A DNA stretch of 57,945 nt from Acephala macrosclerotiorum (lineage: Eukaryota > Ascomycota > Leotiomycetes > Helotiales > Mollisiaceae), in assembly GCA_014904845.1 (NCBI GenBank), contig MU119514.1, forward strand, positions 1 to 57,945, read 5' to 3'. A program made the position numbers and the translations under genes. Under the pieces are notes generated by a model. That model saw only the letters and a program-made list of their open reading frames with translations. It was not told the DNA's origin and ran no database searches. Positions 55,769 to 57,945 of the stretch are shown here, one piece after another; position 1 is the first letter of the stretch, and the number at the start of each line of letters is the position of its first letter.

Positions 55769-56188
55769 ATGCCCTCAACCTTCCACCTATTTCCAAGACT
55801 CCTGAAGGAGTTGCAACTCAAAATCTGGCAGCACTTCTCCCAACCTGAGGCGCAAGATTTTGAGCTCATCCTCGCGAATGCGATTGTAAATGGTGTTGCT
55901 GCACTCTACTTCAAGGCTATCACACCCGTTCCTGCTGCACTTCACGCTTGCTAAGACTCCCGAGCTAAAGCTCTGAAAACTTATGTTTTTGCAATCAAGA
56001 CCAAGGGCAAGGATGGCAGCGATACCGAGATGGTCTACGTTCGACGCGAACTAGATACCATCTTCCTTCATATTCCCGACTGGACTGAAATGACCTTCTC
56101 TGACGCTGTTACATATGCCGCCAAATCTGCCTTTGGCGCTGTCCTAGCTCCCAACCACTTCTTCAACGCCAGTACGCATCGAATTTAG
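55769..56188 (+). pseudogene. 2EXR-domain pseudogene copy 4
   Basis: Begins MPSTFHLFPRLLKELQLKIWQHF and carries LYFKAITPVPAALHAC, where TAA at 55952-55954 interrupts the HAC.DSR motif. The same frame continues YVRRELDTIFLHIPDW to TAG at 56186-56188. The rest of the family C-terminus is missing and runs into repeats. Confidence 0.72.
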
Positions 56189-56350
56189 GGAGCTAGCACC
56201 TGTAACAATGGCAAGGATGGAAGGTGCGTGAATAGACTGATGATAATGCCTATTGGAGGAGGCTCCTCAAGCTCATTTCGATTGCTGGAGATTGGGCAAG
56301 AGAACATGATCCAGGCACCGGCATTTTACAAGTTCCCTACGAAACCACCT

Positions 56351-56391
56351 ATAGGAGAGATTCTCCTATGGCGTAGGAGAATCTCTCCTAT
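56351..56391. repeat. Perfect 18-bp hairpin
   Basis: ATAGGAGAGATTCTCCTA at 56351-56368 is the exact reverse complement of 56374-56391 with a 5-base loop (TGGCG). It is probably repeat-derived, at the border of the AT-rich zone. Confidence 0.6.
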
Positions 56392-56445
56392 GGCCACAAT
56401 TTTCTGATCAAACAACAACTCCGAAAGGTCTGAACGCAAGGTTTG

Positions 56446-56650
56446 CAGGGCTTGAAACTGCTTAACCAGGCCCTTCGAACCGAACGACTTAATGGACTAA
56501 TCACAGAGCTCGAAAACACCCACTTTGAAGCCCTGTAGCACATTACCAGGGCTTGAAACTGCCTAATAAAGCCCTTCGAATCGAATTGCTTAAAAGACTA
56601 ATTATAAAGCTCGAAAACACCTATTTTAAAGCCTTATAATACATTGCTAA
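56446..56650. repeat. Tandem repeat, about 101-bp unit, second copy AT-shifted
   Basis: Copy 1 (56446-56546) and copy 2 (56547-about 56650) start CAGGGCTTGAAACTGC. Copy 2 differs mainly by C to T and G to A changes (CACCCACTTTGAAGCCCTG against CACCTATTTTAAAGCCTTA), and a third partial copy begins after it. This is the pattern RIP leaves on duplicated DNA. Confidence 0.7.
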
Positions 56651-56749
56651 GGCTTTTATAAACATTCTTAAAAATAAGAGTCTTTACAAGTGCTTAAAAG
56701 TTTCTTATTTAATTGCGGACTCGAAAAATAAAGTTTCTCCAAGTCTTTT

Positions 56750-56750
<1 letters not shown>

Positions 56751-56831
<81 letters not shown>
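56751..56831. repeat. Poly-T tract
   Basis: About 80 nearly uninterrupted T residues, broken only by a C and AA. Confidence 0.8.
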
Positions 56832-56836
<5 letters not shown>

Positions 56837-57945
56837 TTTTTTCTCTTTTTATTTTCTTCTTTTTTTTCTTTTAACGGCCTTCGCTAATTTGCAATAAATA
56901 AAGTATTAAAAAATTGTAAAAGAATTGAAAAGTAGTAAAAGAATTGAAAGATTGAAAGAAATTATAAGATTGTTGTAAAAGGACAATGGAATACAAAGTA
57001 AAAAAGTCCAATCGTAAATTAATTCGTTTTAATTAGTGGGTTAAACTTATTCGAAGTAATTCGTAATTCGTAAATCAATCAATTAATCAATTAAAATAGA
57101 AATAGAAAAAATTGTTGATTAATTTATAGTGAGCGAAAACTCTTTATATACTAAAAAACACGTAACCAGTACTACTTTCGAAATTAGCTATTTACAAAAA
57201 TTTTGAAAGAAGAGTATATAGTTTTACTACAATCGTTCTTTCATATAACGAACTCGTTTCAAATTTCGAAGAAAAAAACTAAAAAAAGAAAAAAAATTCA
57301 CTTTAAACAAAAAACTCAAAACTCGAAATCTTTCAAATTATCGTCGTCCTTTTTTAAAAATCTAACAATCTTTTCAATATCTTTATTAATATTAAATTTT
57401 TTTGCAATCTATTTTCTTTTTTCTTTAAAATTTAATAAAAAAAAAAAAAAAATAAACGAATTTCAAATTCAAATTCATCGTTAAAAATAATCAAATATTT
57501 CTAATTATTCTCTATAAACATTATTAATTTTTCAATTTCGTATTTAAAAAAAAATTTATTATTAAAAAACATTTTTATTTTTTTCATTTTAAAATATTAA
57601 AAAATTAATTTAATTTGAATTATAATTTGTTTTTATTAATAAATATACAAATATTTATTATTAAACGAATTTTAATAATTTAATTATTAAAAAATCTTAT
57701 ATCGAATAATAAAATAATTTAAAAGTTTCGTACAACGAATTATATTAAAAATTGTATTAATTTTTTCAAATTAAATACTATCAAAAAAAAATTCGTCGTT
57801 AAAAAATTCTTAAAATCGATTTTCGAAAAAAACTCGAAATTTATTATAAATTTCTTTAAATTTTTTATAAATAGTATTATCAATGATTTTTCTACTAGTA
57901 TTAATAAGTATTAAATTCACGAGAAGTAAAATGAGAAAATTAAAA
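56832..57945. other. AT-rich, gene-free island
   Basis: Almost pure A/T sequence with homopolymers and stray TTCG/CGAA words. The ORF near 57203 is low-complexity Lys/Phe/Asn and not credible. It is likely a RIP-degraded repeat block extending beyond the window. Confidence 0.7.

Noticed and set aside
57203..57484. 93-codon ORF in the AT-rich end
   Set aside because: Lys/Phe/Asn/Ile low complexity, produced by A/T homopolymers; no start context or family.

Overview
The window is nuclear DNA of a filamentous ascomycete (Pezizomycotina). Genes carry short introns (about 43-80 nt, GTRNGT...CTRAC...YAG), and many encode fungus-specific families: UstYa/DUF3328, 2EXR, DUF7025-AAA, fungal BTB, Fungal_N plus ZZ finger, and LicD/Mnn4-like. 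AT-rich islands with C-to-T decay suggest RIP-type mutation. The mix of 2EXR and BTB families fits Leotiomycetes/Helotiales, but that placement is inference.

Layout. 1-403 is a MITE-like element with 39-bp terminal inverted repeats. 0.7-4.2 kb holds a small secreted repeat protein and a purine-cytosine permease (FCY2 type). 5.6-9.2 kb encodes a 1084-residue chimera (DUF7708, NTPase-like segment, DUF7025, AAA) whose stop codon lies in the inverted repeat of a small AT-rich element. 9.5-12.1 kb is the most interesting locus: a UstYa-family (DUF3328) gene and, divergently, a secreted precursor with three 18-residue repeats bounded by Lys-Arg Kex2 sites, each with a Tyr-rich segment (VGIY[D/S]YY). 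This is the minimal architecture of a fungal dikaritin-type RiPP cluster, and I do not recognise the core sequence.

14.7-28.2 kb holds a LicD/Mnn4-like protein, an intact BTB protein, a CPD photolyase, a small secreted protein, a possible membrane protein, an OCH1-like GT32 glycosyltransferase and an RRM protein. 29-34 kb is a tandem of three broken BTB paralogues. 34-40 kb has a Fungal_N/ZZ-finger protein, ribosomal protein S21 and SLX4. 40.5-49 kb alternates decayed genes (serine carboxypeptidase, PaxB-like terpene cyclase) with intact ones (Nudix hydrolase, a short unknown protein with an ATG-only first exon, a Tim17-like protein, proline dehydrogenase).

49.1 kb holds a tRNA-Glu(CTC) gene with a spliceosomal-looking 54-nt insertion in its T arm plus an anticodon-loop insertion. 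50.4-56.2 kb is a family of four decaying 2EXR genes. One of them has a 1168-bp TIR transposon with a 10-bp target duplication at its stop codon. From about 56.4 kb to the end is AT-rich, repeat-derived, gene-free DNA.

All exon boundaries were placed by eye from GT-AG sites, reading frame and family conservation. No similarity search was run.
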